This document shows, one piece after another, positions 15,205 through 22,960 of a stretch of DNA of 34,727 bases (position 1 is its first letter; each line of letters starts with the position of its first letter). Below the pieces are notes generated by a model. The model worked only from the letters and a program-made list of their open reading frames with translations. It was not told the origin of the DNA and did not search any database. Source of the stretch: Planctomycetota bacterium (GTDB lineage: Bacteria > Planctomycetota > SZUA-567 > JAFGGJ01); the NCBI GenBank assembly GCA_016930595.1, contig JAFGGJ010000047.1:1-34727 (forward strand). The letters run 5' to 3'. The position numbers and the translations under genes were made by a program.

Positions 15205-15320
15205 AAGATGCAGGCTCCTTGAACTCGGGACGGCACAAAGGATATTTTCGGCAAAATAAAGGTATTGCTGGGAGGGTTCGGCCGGGCGGAGCAGCGCCGA
15301 AGGCGCGGCAGGGAGGCGCA
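15205..15320 (-). promoter_or_regulatory. Spacer with inverted repeats, possible internal promoter
   Basis: This is the only sizeable gap inside the minus-strand run. TATTTT-CGGC-AAAATA at 15243-15258 is a perfect 6-base inverted repeat in an AT-rich patch about 40 bases before the amidase start. A GCGCC-GGCGC hairpin with a 3-base loop lies at 15292-15304 near the end of the epimerase gene. Together they could be partial termination followed by a new promoter for the amidase and the genes behind it. No clear -35/-10 pair is visible. Confidence 0.3.
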
Positions 15321-16505
15321 TCACGTGGCGAGGGACAGCAGCATCCCCGTTTCGTGGTAACCGACTTTGTAGACCGAGCCCTTGTCTCCCGCGACGACTT
15401 CGCCGTCCGGGGAAACCGTCGAATAGCAGCCTCCCGACACCGGATCCGCAAAATACCGGGCGTAGAAATCGAGGAGGAGGGCGGCTGCTGCGGCATGGTC
15501 CGCGCCGGCTTTCGCCGCCGCCCGTACGGCTTCGCACTGCGTCCACGACACTATCGGGTCGCCCGGTCCCGACGCAAGGGTGCTCCTTACCGCCCCGTTG
15601 TCGCGGCGGACGGCGTTATCCAAGGCGAAGCGGAGGAGTTCGTCGGCAGCGGCCATGCGCCGGCGCCGACGCCCGACCGCCGCCGGTGCGGAGCGGAGGA
15701 GATACGACCATTCGAACTGATGGCCGAGGTCTATCCGGCCGCCCTGTTCCGCGGGGAGGGGCTTCCAGCCGCGGTCGTGGAATTCCGGGATGCAGTGCCT
15801 TGCGCGGTCATACAGCCTGTCGAGGACCAGTCCGAGCACGGCGACGGCGGCATCGCGGGCGGCCGACCTTGTTTCCGGGGCCAGGCCGGAGGCGTCGGAC
15901 GCTTCGGACAGGGCTTCAAAGAGGTGCATTACCGGGTTCTGCGTGCGCTTGTCGTCCAGGTCTCTGGAAAAGGCCGCGTCCATATGCCTGATGAAACCGC
16001 CTTCGCCGTCACGGAAAGGGCCCGTCGCCACACGGATAGTTTCGAGAACAGCGTCGTCGGCGCAGTCCCGGGAAGGGAAGACCGCTCCGGAGGAAGATGC
16101 TGCGGCGAGCGCAAGTATGGCGAAGGCGTGGCCGTAGAGGTCTTTGCCGGTGTCAATGACGCCGCCGGCCCGGTCGACGGACTGGAACCACCCGCCGGAG
16201 CGGGAGTCATGGAACTTCGACAGGAAAAACTCGATACCGGGCCGCAGGGCCGACGACATCGCCTCGCGCAGTTTCGGGTGCGTGCCCGTCCCGGCAAGAA
16301 AATCCACGCCGCGCGAAAAAACGAATATCATGCGCGTCTGCGAGACGAGCGTGGCCGTGTTTTCTCCGCGGGGCCGCCAGTGTACGTCGGCGTCGGTGGA
16401 GAAAAAACCGTTTTCCGTCGGCGCAAAGGCGGCCCAGCGTTCCAGAAGGGCCAGGTATTCCGACCTCGCCCAATCGCCGGGTGAACGATTCTGCAGAGCG
16501 GCCAT
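15321..16505 (-). CDS. AGE-family sugar epimerase/isomerase
   Basis: This 394-residue protein is a cytoplasmic alpha-toroid enzyme of the N-acylglucosamine 2-epimerase/mannose isomerase family. The conserved features are visible in order: SQTRMIFVFSRG (arginine 58), GWFQSVDRAGG, DTGKDLYGHAFAILALA (H126), PVMHLFEALSEAS (H194), HQFEWSYLL (H262, E265), and YKVGYHETGM near the C-terminus. Length is normal for the family. The epimerase, mannose-isomerase and cellobiose-epimerase branches cannot be separated by eye. It begins 21 bases after seryl-tRNA synthetase. The start has only a weak GGAC/GGGG stretch upstream. Confidence 0.85.
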   Translation of the reverse strand: MAALQNRSPGDWARSEYLALLERWAAFAPTENGFFSTDADVHWRPRGENTATLVSQTRMIFVFSRGVDFLAGTGTHPKLREAMSSALRPGIEFFLSKFHDSRSGGWFQSVDRAGGVIDTGKDLYGHAFAILALAAASSSGAVFPSRDCADDAVLETIRVATGPFRDGEGGFIRHMDAAFSRDLDDKRTQNPVMHLFEALSEASDASGLAPETRSAARDAAVAVLGLVLDRLYDRARHCIPEFHDRGWKPLPAEQGGRIDLGHQFEWSYLLRSAPAAVGRRRRRMAAADELLRFALDNAVRRDNGAVRSTLASGPGDPIVSWTQCEAVRAAAKAGADHAAAAALLLDFYARYFADPVSGGCYSTVSPDGEVVAGDKGSVYKVGYHETGMLLSLAT

Positions 16506-16526
16506 GCGCGTGCCCCGTCCGGACGA

Positions 16527-17804
16527 CTACTCCGGCGGCCGTATTCTTTCCATGCCGTGCATGTAGGGTCTGAGCGCTTCGGGAATGACGACACAGCCGT
16601 CTTCCTGCTGGCAGTTTTCGACAACGGCTATCCAGATGCGGGGCAGGGCGGTCCCGCTGCCGTTGAGCGTGTGCGCGTGGCGGAGCTTGCCGTCCTTTCC
16701 CCGGAAACGGCAGTTCATGCGCCTTGCCTGGAAATCGCGGAAGTTGGAACAGCTTGATACTTCCAGGTACCGGCCCATGCCGGGGGCCCATATTTCGATG
16801 TCGTAACACCTGGCGGCGGCGAAAGACATGTCACCCGCCGAAAGCATCACTACCCTGTAATGGAGGCCAAGCGCCTGGAGGACGTCTTCGGCGTCGCGCA
16901 CGAGGCTTTCCAGTTCGGCCGGGGACTGTTCCGGCGCGCACAGCTTGACCATTTCGACCTTGTTGAACTGGTGCACGCGCACTATTCCGCGGGTATCCTT
17001 GCCGTAGGAGCCGGCTTCCCTGCGGAAGCACGCGGTGTAGGCGGTCAGCTTGACGGGCAGGTCGGCCTCGGCAAGAACTTCGCCGGCGTAGAGATTGGTG
17101 ACGGGGACTTCGGCCGTCGGGATCAGGAAGAGGTCTTCCTCCGGTATCCTGTACATGTCCTCTTCCAGTTTGGGTATCTGGCCGGTGCCGGTCATCGCCC
17201 TGCGGTTCACCAGGAAGGGCGGGAAGACTTCGCGGTAGCCGTGCCTGCCGGTGTGCATATCCAGCATGAAGTTGACGAGGGCGCGCTCGAGGAGCGCTCC
17301 GGCGCCCGTGTAGCAGGGGAAGAAACTGCCCGATACCTTCGCCCCGCGTTCCAGGTCCAGCATGCCGAGCCCGCCGGCGACGTCGTAGTGAGGTTTCGGG
17401 GCGAAACCGAAGGACCGCTGCTCGCCCCAGTCCCGGACGACGACGTTGTCGTCGGCCGAGGCGCCCTGAGGCACGGAATCATCCGGCACGTTGGGTATCA
17501 TGAGCATGAGGCGTTCGAGCTCGGCTTCGATTTCGCCGGCTTTCGCGTCCAGCTCCCTGGCGCGCACCGAAATCTGTTTGACGGAAGCCTCTATTTCGGA
17601 AGTGTCCTCGCCGGAGCGCTTGCGCCTGCCGATGTCCTTGGAGCGGCGGTTCCGCTCGGCGTTCAGTTCGTCGCGTTCGGCGACGACGGCTTTGCGCTCG
17701 TCGTCAAGGGCGATGACGGAATCGACGTCGACGTCGCAATTCTTGAAGCGGCACGCCGCCTTCACTTTTTCGGTCGCGCCGCGGATGGTTTCCATCGAAA
17801 GCAT
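16527..17804 (-). CDS. serS: Seryl-tRNA synthetase
   Basis: This class II enzyme charges tRNA-Ser with serine in the cytoplasm. At 425 residues it has the normal length. Residues 30-110 are the long antiparallel coiled-coil arm that grips the tRNA. The catalytic domain shows motif 2 ([20 protein letters not shown]) and motif 3 ([20 protein letters not shown], then [11 protein letters not shown]). It begins 16 bases after the M42 aminopeptidase stop, with GGAG six bases before ATG at 17804. Confidence 0.97.
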   Translation of the reverse strand: MLSMETIRGATEKVKAACRFKNCDVDVDSVIALDDERKAVVAERDELNAERNRRSKDIGRRKRSGEDTSEIEASVKQISVRARELDAKAGEIEAELERLMLMIPNVPDDSVPQGASADDNVVVRDWGEQRSFGFAPKPHYDVAGGLGMLDLERGAKVSGSFFPCYTGAGALLERALVNFMLDMHTGRHGYREVFPPFLVNRRAMTGTGQIPKLEEDMYRIPEEDLFLIPTAEVPVTNLYAGEVLAEADLPVKLTAYTACFRREAGSYGKDTRGIVRVHQFNKVEMVKLCAPEQSPAELESLVRDAEDVLQALGLHYRVVMLSAGDMSFAAARCYDIEIWAPGMGRYLEVSSCSNFRDFQARRMNCRFRGKDGKLRHAHTLNGSGTALPRIWIAVVENCQQEDGCVVIPEALRPYMHGMERIRPPE

Positions 17805-17820
17805 GTGGGGCTCCGGATCC

Positions 17821-18891
17821 CTAAGCGGGGATGAAGGACGTCCTGGGGGTTATCCTGAAGGCGAATTCGGCCAGAAGCTTTGCGGAGTTTTCGACGTCGT
17901 CGAGGTTCACGACTTCGACGGGAGTGTGCATGTACCGGTTCGGAATGCTGACCAGTCCGGCGGCCACGCCCGATCGGTTGACCTGTATGGCGTTGGCGTC
18001 CGTGCCCGTGGCCCTGGGCTCGGCCGTCACCTGGTACGGGATCTTGTGCCTGCGAGCGACTTCCAGGAGAAGCTTTTCCACGACGACGTTGATGTTCGGG
18101 CCCCTGTGGAGCATGGGTCCCTTGCCCAGGCGCGCCTCGCCCACCTCCTTCTTGTCGATGCCCGGGAAATCGGTGGCGAACCCGACGTCGACGGCTATGC
18201 CGACGTGCGGGTCTATGCCGAAAGCGCTGGTCCTGGCGCCGCGCAGGCCTATCTCCTCCTGCACCGTGCCCACGGCGTATACGGCGACGTCCTTGAGAGC
18301 GGACCGCTTGCGGGAGATCATCCGGAGGGCTTCCATGACGGTGAACGTGCCGATGCGGTCATCCATCCCGCGGGCGGCCACGAACTTGCCCTGCATTTCC
18401 ATCACGCCGACGTCGAACATGGCTATGTCGCCCACGGCGACGAGCTTTTCCGCCTGCTTTTTCTTTTCGACGCCGATGTCGATCCACATGTCCTTGTGCA
18501 TGGGCGCCTTGTTGCGTTCGTCGCCGGACATGAGGTGTATGGGTTTTTTGCCGATTACGCCCATTACGGGCCCCTGCGCCCCGAATATCTTCACCCGCAT
18601 GCCCGCGGCGAGAAGCTGGTCGTGGCCTCCGACGCCGGTGAAGTAGATGAAGCCGCTGTCGTCGATGTGGGTGACGATAAGCCCTATCTCGTCTATGTGG
18701 CCGGCCAGCATCAGGCGCAGCCTGCCCTTGGGGTTGACGCAGGCGATGATGTTGCCGTGCACGTCAACGTTGATTTCATCCGCGAAAGCGGACGCGTGCT
18801 TCTTGACGACTTTCAGCGCTTCTCCTTCGAAGCCGGAAGGGCTTGCGGCTTCCAGGAGCGAGTACAGGAATTTCTTCTGCGCAGCGTTCAT
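17821..18891 (-). CDS. M42 family metallo-aminopeptidase
   Basis: This 356-residue protein is a cytoplasmic di-metal aminopeptidase of the FrvX/TET type, which usually forms dodecamers and trims peptides. The metal ligands and base are all visible: H65 and D67 in AGHIDEIG, D177 in GMDDRIG, E212 and E213 in QEEIG, D235 in AVDVGF, and H322 in MHTPVEVV. The start is ATG at 18891 with AAGGTG just upstream. A reading frame continues far upstream, but that part has no homology and crosses the promoter. It is the first gene of the seven-gene minus-strand run. Confidence 0.95.
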   Translation of the reverse strand: MNAAQKKFLYSLLEAASPSGFEGEALKVVKKHASAFADEINVDVHGNIIACVNPKGRLRLMLAGHIDEIGLIVTHIDDSGFIYFTGVGGHDQLLAAGMRVKIFGAQGPVMGVIGKKPIHLMSGDERNKAPMHKDMWIDIGVEKKKQAEKLVAVGDIAMFDVGVMEMQGKFVAARGMDDRIGTFTVMEALRMISRKRSALKDVAVYAVGTVQEEIGLRGARTSAFGIDPHVGIAVDVGFATDFPGIDKKEVGEARLGKGPMLHRGPNINVVVEKLLLEVARRHKIPYQVTAEPRATGTDANAIQVNRSGVAAGLVSIPNRYMHTPVEVVNLDDVENSAKLLAEFAFRITPRTSFIPA

Positions 18892-18940
18892 ACCGCACCT
18901 TCTTTCGGGATACCTCGGGGGTGGACCGGCGTACGGGAAC

Positions 18941-18968
18941 AGTCTAGGGGTTTTGACGTCATAGTCAA
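18941..18968 (-). promoter_or_regulatory. Sigma70-type promoter for the M42-serS run
   Basis: Read on the minus strand, TTGACT (18968-18963) and TAGACT (18946-18941) are separated by 16 bases. This places the transcript start about 43 bases before the M42 start codon at 18891. Five of six -35 bases and four of six -10 bases match consensus. No other promoter of similar quality is visible for the seven genes that follow. Confidence 0.5.
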
Positions 18969-19100
18969 GAAGCGTAAGGTTCTTCCGGGCGCGTCCACCG
19001 CCTGGAAACTGCCGCCATGCCGGCGGCATAACTCTTTGCCTGGCAGGCGATTGTGTGTGTGCGGCCTCCCTTTGCCCGCACCGCAGCACATAATAATCCC

Positions 19101-19142
19101 TTGTAAATCCAAACAACATGGTGTAAATTGACGACATAGAAT
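19101..19142 (+). promoter_or_regulatory. AT-rich promoter region for the STAS gene
   Basis: TTGTAA (19101-19106) and TAAATT (19124-19129) are 17 bases apart. A better -10 alone, TAGAAT, is at 19137-19142 and would start the transcript about nine bases before ATG at 19158. TGTAAAT occurs twice, at 19102 and 19122, two helical turns apart, which could be paired binding sites. No ribosome-binding site precedes 19158. Confidence 0.35.
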
Positions 19143-19157
19143 AGTGAAAAAAGCACC

Positions 19158-19526
19158 ATGCCAGCTGAACGCATCTATGGAGATACAACTTTGACAAGCG
19201 CCGAACCAGCCAGGGACAGCGACCCTATGGAAAAGTTTCGACTGGAAAACGGGGTACTTCACGTTCTTATAAATTTGTATCCCTATCTTCTCCACGAGTT
19301 CGATCAATTGTGCCAGAGGCTCCTCAGGTTCCCGAACAAGACGGTGGCCATCGACCTTACCGACTGTGATTTTGTTTCCACCGTCTTCCTTTCGACCATG
19401 ATCCGGACCCACCTGGAAGCGCAGCGCCAGGAACGCAAGCTGGTCGTGAAGATAGGCCCGTCCCTCGAACAGTTCTTTGTGTACGCCAGCCTGGACAAGA
19501 CGTTCAACATCGAGCAGGAAGACTGA
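19158..19526 (+). CDS. STAS-domain protein, anti-sigma-factor-antagonist type
   Basis: This single STAS domain (122 residues if started at 19158) resembles SpoIIAA-type switch proteins, which bind anti-sigma kinases when unphosphorylated. The fold blocks are MEKFRLENGVLHVLI, TVAIDLTDCDFVSTVFLSTM and RKLVVKIGPSLEQFFVYASLD. S74/T75 lie where the phosphorylated serine usually is, but the preceding Asp-Ser motif is altered to VST, so regulation may differ. The first 23 residues are unlike the family. ATG at 19227, with AGGGA about ten bases upstream, would give a 99-residue core domain and may be the true start. No anti-sigma partner is adjacent. It is followed at once by an intrinsic terminator. 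Confidence 0.8.
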   Translation: MPAERIYGDTTLTSAEPARDSDPMEKFRLENGVLHVLINLYPYLLHEFDQLCQRLLRFPNKTVAIDLTDCDFVSTVFLSTMIRTHLEAQRQERKLVVKIGPSLEQFFVYASLDKTFNIEQED

Positions 19527-19556
19527 ACCGGTCCTGCGGGCGGTTCCCGGATTTTT
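19525..19556 (+). terminator. Intrinsic terminator after the STAS gene
   Basis: GAACCG (19525-19530) pairs with CGGTTC (19541-19546) around a 10-base loop. A T-run, ATTTTT, follows at 19551-19556. The hairpin begins inside the stop codon, so the STAS gene is a single-gene transcript. Confidence 0.6.
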
Positions 19557-19587
19557 CCCCGAGAGAAAAACAGAAGGCGCCGCGTTC

Positions 19588-19614
19588 TTTCCCGTCTTAT
19601 AATGTGACGGGAAA
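19588..19614 (+). promoter_or_regulatory. Perfect 9-bp dyad enclosing a -10 TATAAT
   Basis: TTTCCCGTC (19588-19596) and GACGGGAAA (19606-19614) are perfect inverse complements, separated by nine bases that contain TATAAT (19598-19603). The next gene starts at 19624 with AAAGGA as ribosome-binding site, so the right arm touches the leader. The arrangement is that of an operator over the -10 of a promoter. No good -35 is present, which would fit an activator- or regulator-dependent promoter. Confidence 0.5.
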
Positions 19615-19623
19615 GGAATCCGC

Positions 19624-21090
19624 ATGCATGGCGCCATCCTCCGGCCGGCAACGGCACTGCTGCTGCTGGCCGTCCTGAGCCCGGGGCTCTACGCCGAAAC
19701 CTGGTATGCTCTGGCGGAGTCCATGGACGTCCGCCCGTACGGCTACCTGTATTATTCCGGCGAAGTCCCGGCCGTGTACGGGGGCGCCAGGAGCCGCCGG
19801 GCGGTGATGCGGCAGGTCTACAGCATAGAGACTCTGGGCCAGCGCACCGACGGCGAGAACTACAAGGAGTTCCACATGGAGCCCGAAGGCGGCCTTGTGG
19901 GCTTCATCGCCAGGCAGAAGGCGAACGATGCGACGGAAATCAGCGACGGCGAGTTCCGGAAGGACGGCCTCTATATACGGCGCTATACGGAAGGCAGCCC
20001 GCCTGACGCCGCGCCGCGCCGCACTGTTCCGCCCAAGGATATTTTCTTCGCGACGAGTCCGAGTTTCCTGTGGCCGATGGTCAGGGATTCGGAAACGCCC
20101 GTCGCGTTCAACCTCTACGACATCATGACGTTTTCCATCAGGCCGACAGTGGCCAGGCCAGCCGGCATGCGGGCTGTGAGGATACGCGGAAAGAGTTGGA
20201 ACACGCGCAAGGTCCTGATGGAAACATACAACTCGCAGGGCGCCCTGCAGTACCGGCAGGCGCTTTACTTCGATACGGCCGGGGGGCTGCTGGTGCTGTC
20301 GGAAAACCTCGACCGTTCCGGCAAGCCCGAAAGCGTCATGTACCTGGCCGACAAGGACGTCGTCAAGGACCATGCCGCCAGGGTCATCAGGCCGGACGTC
20401 CTGCCGGCGAAGAGGCTCCCCTTCGTACCCGACAGGCCGTACCTTTACACGGTTTCCATCAAGAGCGGTGAACTGGGCCGCGGCTTCTTCATGCTCAACG
20501 CAAGCACGGGCGTGGGCCGCTACGGGATGGAAGAGAAAATCCGCCTGGTGGGGCCGCAGGAAGAGCGCAAGGGATCGGCCGCGCTGCATCTCGGCAGCGA
20601 TCTCGGCATCGCCAGGTACAGGATGAGCGGCAAGGTCGTCGATCCCACCGGCAAGAATGTGAACGTGGGTTACAGCCGGGGGGCGATCTGCACGGGCAAA
20701 TCTCTCGACTGGGACGCCTGGGTAATCGACCATGTCGCCGGCAACGCCGCGAAGAAGATCACCGGGACGTACGACCTCACCGATTCCGTTTACGTTATCG
20801 ACGACCACCTGTTTTCCGGCCTTGCCGTGCTTGCCAGCCAGGTACCCCTGAGTCCGGGAATGACCGCCCGCGTCGGCATGTACCACGCAAACCTGCACTC
20901 GCTGGGCATGATGAACCTGACCGTCGGCAACAAGGCCACGGTGGGCGACAGGAGCCTCTACGTCGTCGATCTTGTCGGTTTCTGCGGCAGGTACGTGCTG
21001 TACGTTCAGGACGACGGCATCCTCAGGCGCGCCGTGCTCGTCCTGGGCCCGCAGGGCGAACGGGACATCACGTACGAGGTCGTCGAATAG
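19624..21090 (+). CDS. Secreted protein of unknown function
   Basis: I do not recognise this 488-residue protein. A signal peptide is present at about residues 1-24, with cleavage likely after LYA. The mature part is predominantly beta-strand in character, without membrane segments, and has no repeated motif I can name. The closing residues (GRYVLYVQDDGILRRAVL) loosely recall the beta-rich DUF3108-type periplasmic proteins, but I would not call it. The start is well supported by AAAGGA six bases upstream of ATG at 19624. It appears to be monocistronic, under the dyad-covered promoter. Its last 23 bases overlap the convergent nitrilase gene. Confidence 0.72.
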   Translation: MHGAILRPATALLLLAVLSPGLYAETWYALAESMDVRPYGYLYYSGEVPAVYGGARSRRAVMRQVYSIETLGQRTDGENYKEFHMEPEGGLVGFIARQKANDATEISDGEFRKDGLYIRRYTEGSPPDAAPRRTVPPKDIFFATSPSFLWPMVRDSETPVAFNLYDIMTFSIRPTVARPAGMRAVRIRGKSWNTRKVLMETYNSQGALQYRQALYFDTAGGLLVLSENLDRSGKPESVMYLADKDVVKDHAARVIRPDVLPAKRLPFVPDRPYLYTVSIKSGELGRGFFMLNASTGVGRYGMEEKIRLVGPQEERKGSAALHLGSDLGIARYRMSGKVVDPTGKNVNVGYSRGAICTGKSLDWDAWVIDHVAGNAAKKITGTYDLTDSVYVIDDHLFSGLAVLASQVPLSPGMTARVGMYHANLHSLGMMNLTVGNKATVGDRSLYVVDLVGFCGRYVLYVQDDGILRRAVLVLGPQGERDITYEVVE

Positions 21091-22003
21091 GCCGCAGGGT
21101 CATCCGGTCGGCGGAATCGTTGTATCGGAATTCCCCGGCGTTGCGCAGGTAGCGTTCCTGGGCTTCCGGGTCGGCGAGGACTCCGTAGGCTCCGGGCCTC
21201 CGCACCCGCATGCCGGGCACGTCGGCAAGCAGGTAAGTGTCCAGCAGGGCGGCGTCCAGGTCGACGCATATGTTCTGGGGCGTGCCGGCTCTCCCCCGGG
21301 ATTCGGCGACGACTTCCCCCAGGGGGCTGACCGCGCAGCAGATCCCGCTGTAGCCCCATTCCCCGGGCCTGCCGCGGACGTGCGGCTGTGCATGCGAAGC
21401 CGAAAGCACGAACATCCTGTTGTCCAGCGCCCGCGCGCGCAGCGGCAGCAGGCGGTTCGCCCTCCACCCCTTCCTTGAAAGCGGCAGGGACGCAAAAGGC
21501 GCCAGGAGGACCTCCGCGCCATTGATCGCCAGCGCGCGGGCGCATTCCGGCAGCATGTTATCCATGCATATGGATATGCCCACCCTGGCGAATCCGACGT
21601 CGAATACCGGGAAGAGCTCCGCGTCCAGGCTGGACCGGCTGCCTTCGTGGACTTTTCTGTAGACGCCCAGGATGCCGTCCGGGGCTATCACGGCCTGCGA
21701 CACGTGGATGCGGCCGGCGGTTTTCTCGTAGAATCCGGGGACGATGACTATGCCCGTCCGGCGGGCCAGGGCGCGGATTTCACGGAGCGGGGCGCTGTCG
21801 AGTTCGAGGGCGACGTCGTCGAGGCGCGGTTCGGAAGCGCCGGTGGGCCAGTCTGCGCCCGTGAGAGAACATTCCGGCAGCAGGACGAGGCGGGCATCCT
21901 TCCCGGCGGCTTCTTCGACGGCGCGAGCGACCTTGGCAAGGTTCGCGTCCGTCCTGCCCCAGCATGCCGGGATGGATGCGGCGCAGGCACGGAACGTCTT
22001 CAT
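21068..22003 (-). CDS. Carbon-nitrogen hydrolase (nitrilase superfamily)
   Basis: This 311-residue cytoplasmic amidohydrolase has the complete Glu-Lys-Cys triad of the superfamily: E44 in LLPECSLTG, K117 in GVYRKVHEG, and C146 in ISICMDNMLPE. Length is typical of stand-alone members such as omega-amidase, N-carbamoylputrescine amidase or deaminated-glutathione amidase, and the substrate cannot be assigned. AAAGGA lies seven bases before ATG at 22003. It follows the SufB/D gene by 24 bases and is the last gene of the lemA-M48-sufC-sufB/D unit. Its end overlaps the secreted-protein gene by 23 bases on the other strand. Confidence 0.9.
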   Translation of the reverse strand: MKTFRACAASIPACWGRTDANLAKVARAVEEAAGKDARLVLLPECSLTGADWPTGASEPRLDDVALELDSAPLREIRALARRTGIVIVPGFYEKTAGRIHVSQAVIAPDGILGVYRKVHEGSRSSLDAELFPVFDVGFARVGISICMDNMLPECARALAINGAEVLLAPFASLPLSRKGWRANRLLPLRARALDNRMFVLSASHAQPHVRGRPGEWGYSGICCAVSPLGEVVAESRGRAGTPQNICVDLDAALLDTYLLADVPGMRVRRPGAYGVLADPEAQERYLRNAGEFRYNDSADRMTLRPIRRPRT

Positions 22004-22027
22004 GTGCGGATCCTTTCAGGAAGCGGT

Positions 22028-22960
22028 CTAGCTCAGCAGTCCGCTGATGATGAGCTCGGTGGCGTCTTCTTCGTTCAAGCCGCGTGACATGAGCGTCTCG
22101 AGCTGCCGCGAATCCACGCTGCCTATGGCGGCTTCGTGCGTGACGAAGGCTTTCGGGTTGCGCACTTCCACTATCGGCACGGCCGTCGCGACCGCGTCGT
22201 CCTGTACGATTTCCTTGCAGTCCACGTGGCCCCGTGCGTAGGCGGCTTCGGCCACGAGAGTATTCTTCACGTGCGCCTGGGCGTGTCCGCGCACGGCGAT
22301 GTAGGACTTGAGCACGCCCCGGGAGTTTTCCCCCGCCAGGCGGCCGGACTCGCTTATATTGATCACGTCGCCGCCGCTGCCGCTTATCCGGGCGATCATT
22401 TCCATCACCGCCTCCTTCAGGCAGGTCGTTTCGTAGTCTATATCCATTCTGCCCACCCGCCCCTTTATCAGCTCGAACTCGGTCCTGAAACGTCCCCCTT
22501 CATCCACGCGGACGGCGGCTTTGGGCAGCACGGTAACGCCTCCCCTGTCGCCGTGGACGTGTCTTTCGAAGTAGGCGTATTCCGCGTTCTTCCCGACGTG
22601 GATGTCGGCGTTCATCCTGTGGACCACTTTCAGCGCGTTGGGAAAAGTGCAGTGTGCCAGTATCGAGACTTTCGCCCCGTCCTGCACGTTAATGCGCAGA
22701 AGAATTTCCTGCAGCCCTTCTTCGGGCAGCACGCCGAAGCACATGTGGACCGGCCTTGCCACGACGGTGCCTGCCTTGACGGTAATGGCGGCGTCGATGC
22801 CGGACGCGGTTTCCTCGACGTCCACGCTGAGGCCCGGCACGAGGTGCGAGCCCAGCACCTTGTTCTCGTGCACCACCAGGCGTGCCACGTCGTCGGTCAG
22901 GACGTCGTGCGGGTCGATGCCGCTCGATGCCAGCACATCCGCCGGAAGAATATCGCTCAT
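22028..22960 (-). CDS. Short SufB/SufD-family Fe-S assembly scaffold
   Basis: This 310-residue beta-helix protein is the scaffold partner of SufC in assembling Fe-S clusters. It lacks the long N-terminal part of SufB and SufD (usually well over 400 residues). The conserved C-terminal core is intact: GHVDCKEIVQDDA with C248, aligned by eye to the essential SufB cysteine, and VTHEAAIGSVDSRQLETLMSRGL with H275, aligned to the SufD histidine. A single scaffold carrying both residues fits the minimal SUF (SmsCB-like) systems known from archaea and deep-branching anaerobes. Its ATG overlaps the sufC stop (ATGA), so the two are translationally coupled. SufS, SufU and SufE are absent. Confidence 0.9.
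   Translation of the reverse strand: MSDILPADVLASSGIDPHDVLTDDVARLVVHENKVLGSHLVPGLSVDVEETASGIDAAITVKAGTVVARPVHMCFGVLPEEGLQEILLRINVQDGAKVSILAHCTFPNALKVVHRMNADIHVGKNAEYAYFERHVHGDRGGVTVLPKAAVRVDEGGRFRTEFELIKGRVGRMDIDYETTCLKEAVMEMIARISGSGGDVINISESGRLAGENSRGVLKSYIAVRGHAQAHVKNTLVAEAAYARGHVDCKEIVQDDAVATAVPIVEVRNPKAFVTHEAAIGSVDSRQLETLMSRGLNEEDATELIISGLLS

Noticed and set aside
15205-15546. Upstream extension of the amidase
   Set aside because: It would overlap the AGE epimerase by about 225 bases and hide the signal peptide inside the protein.
18892-19197. Upstream extension of the M42 peptidase reading frame
   Set aside because: It crosses a good promoter and adds non-homologous residues. ATG at 18891 has a ribosome-binding site and matches the family N-terminus.
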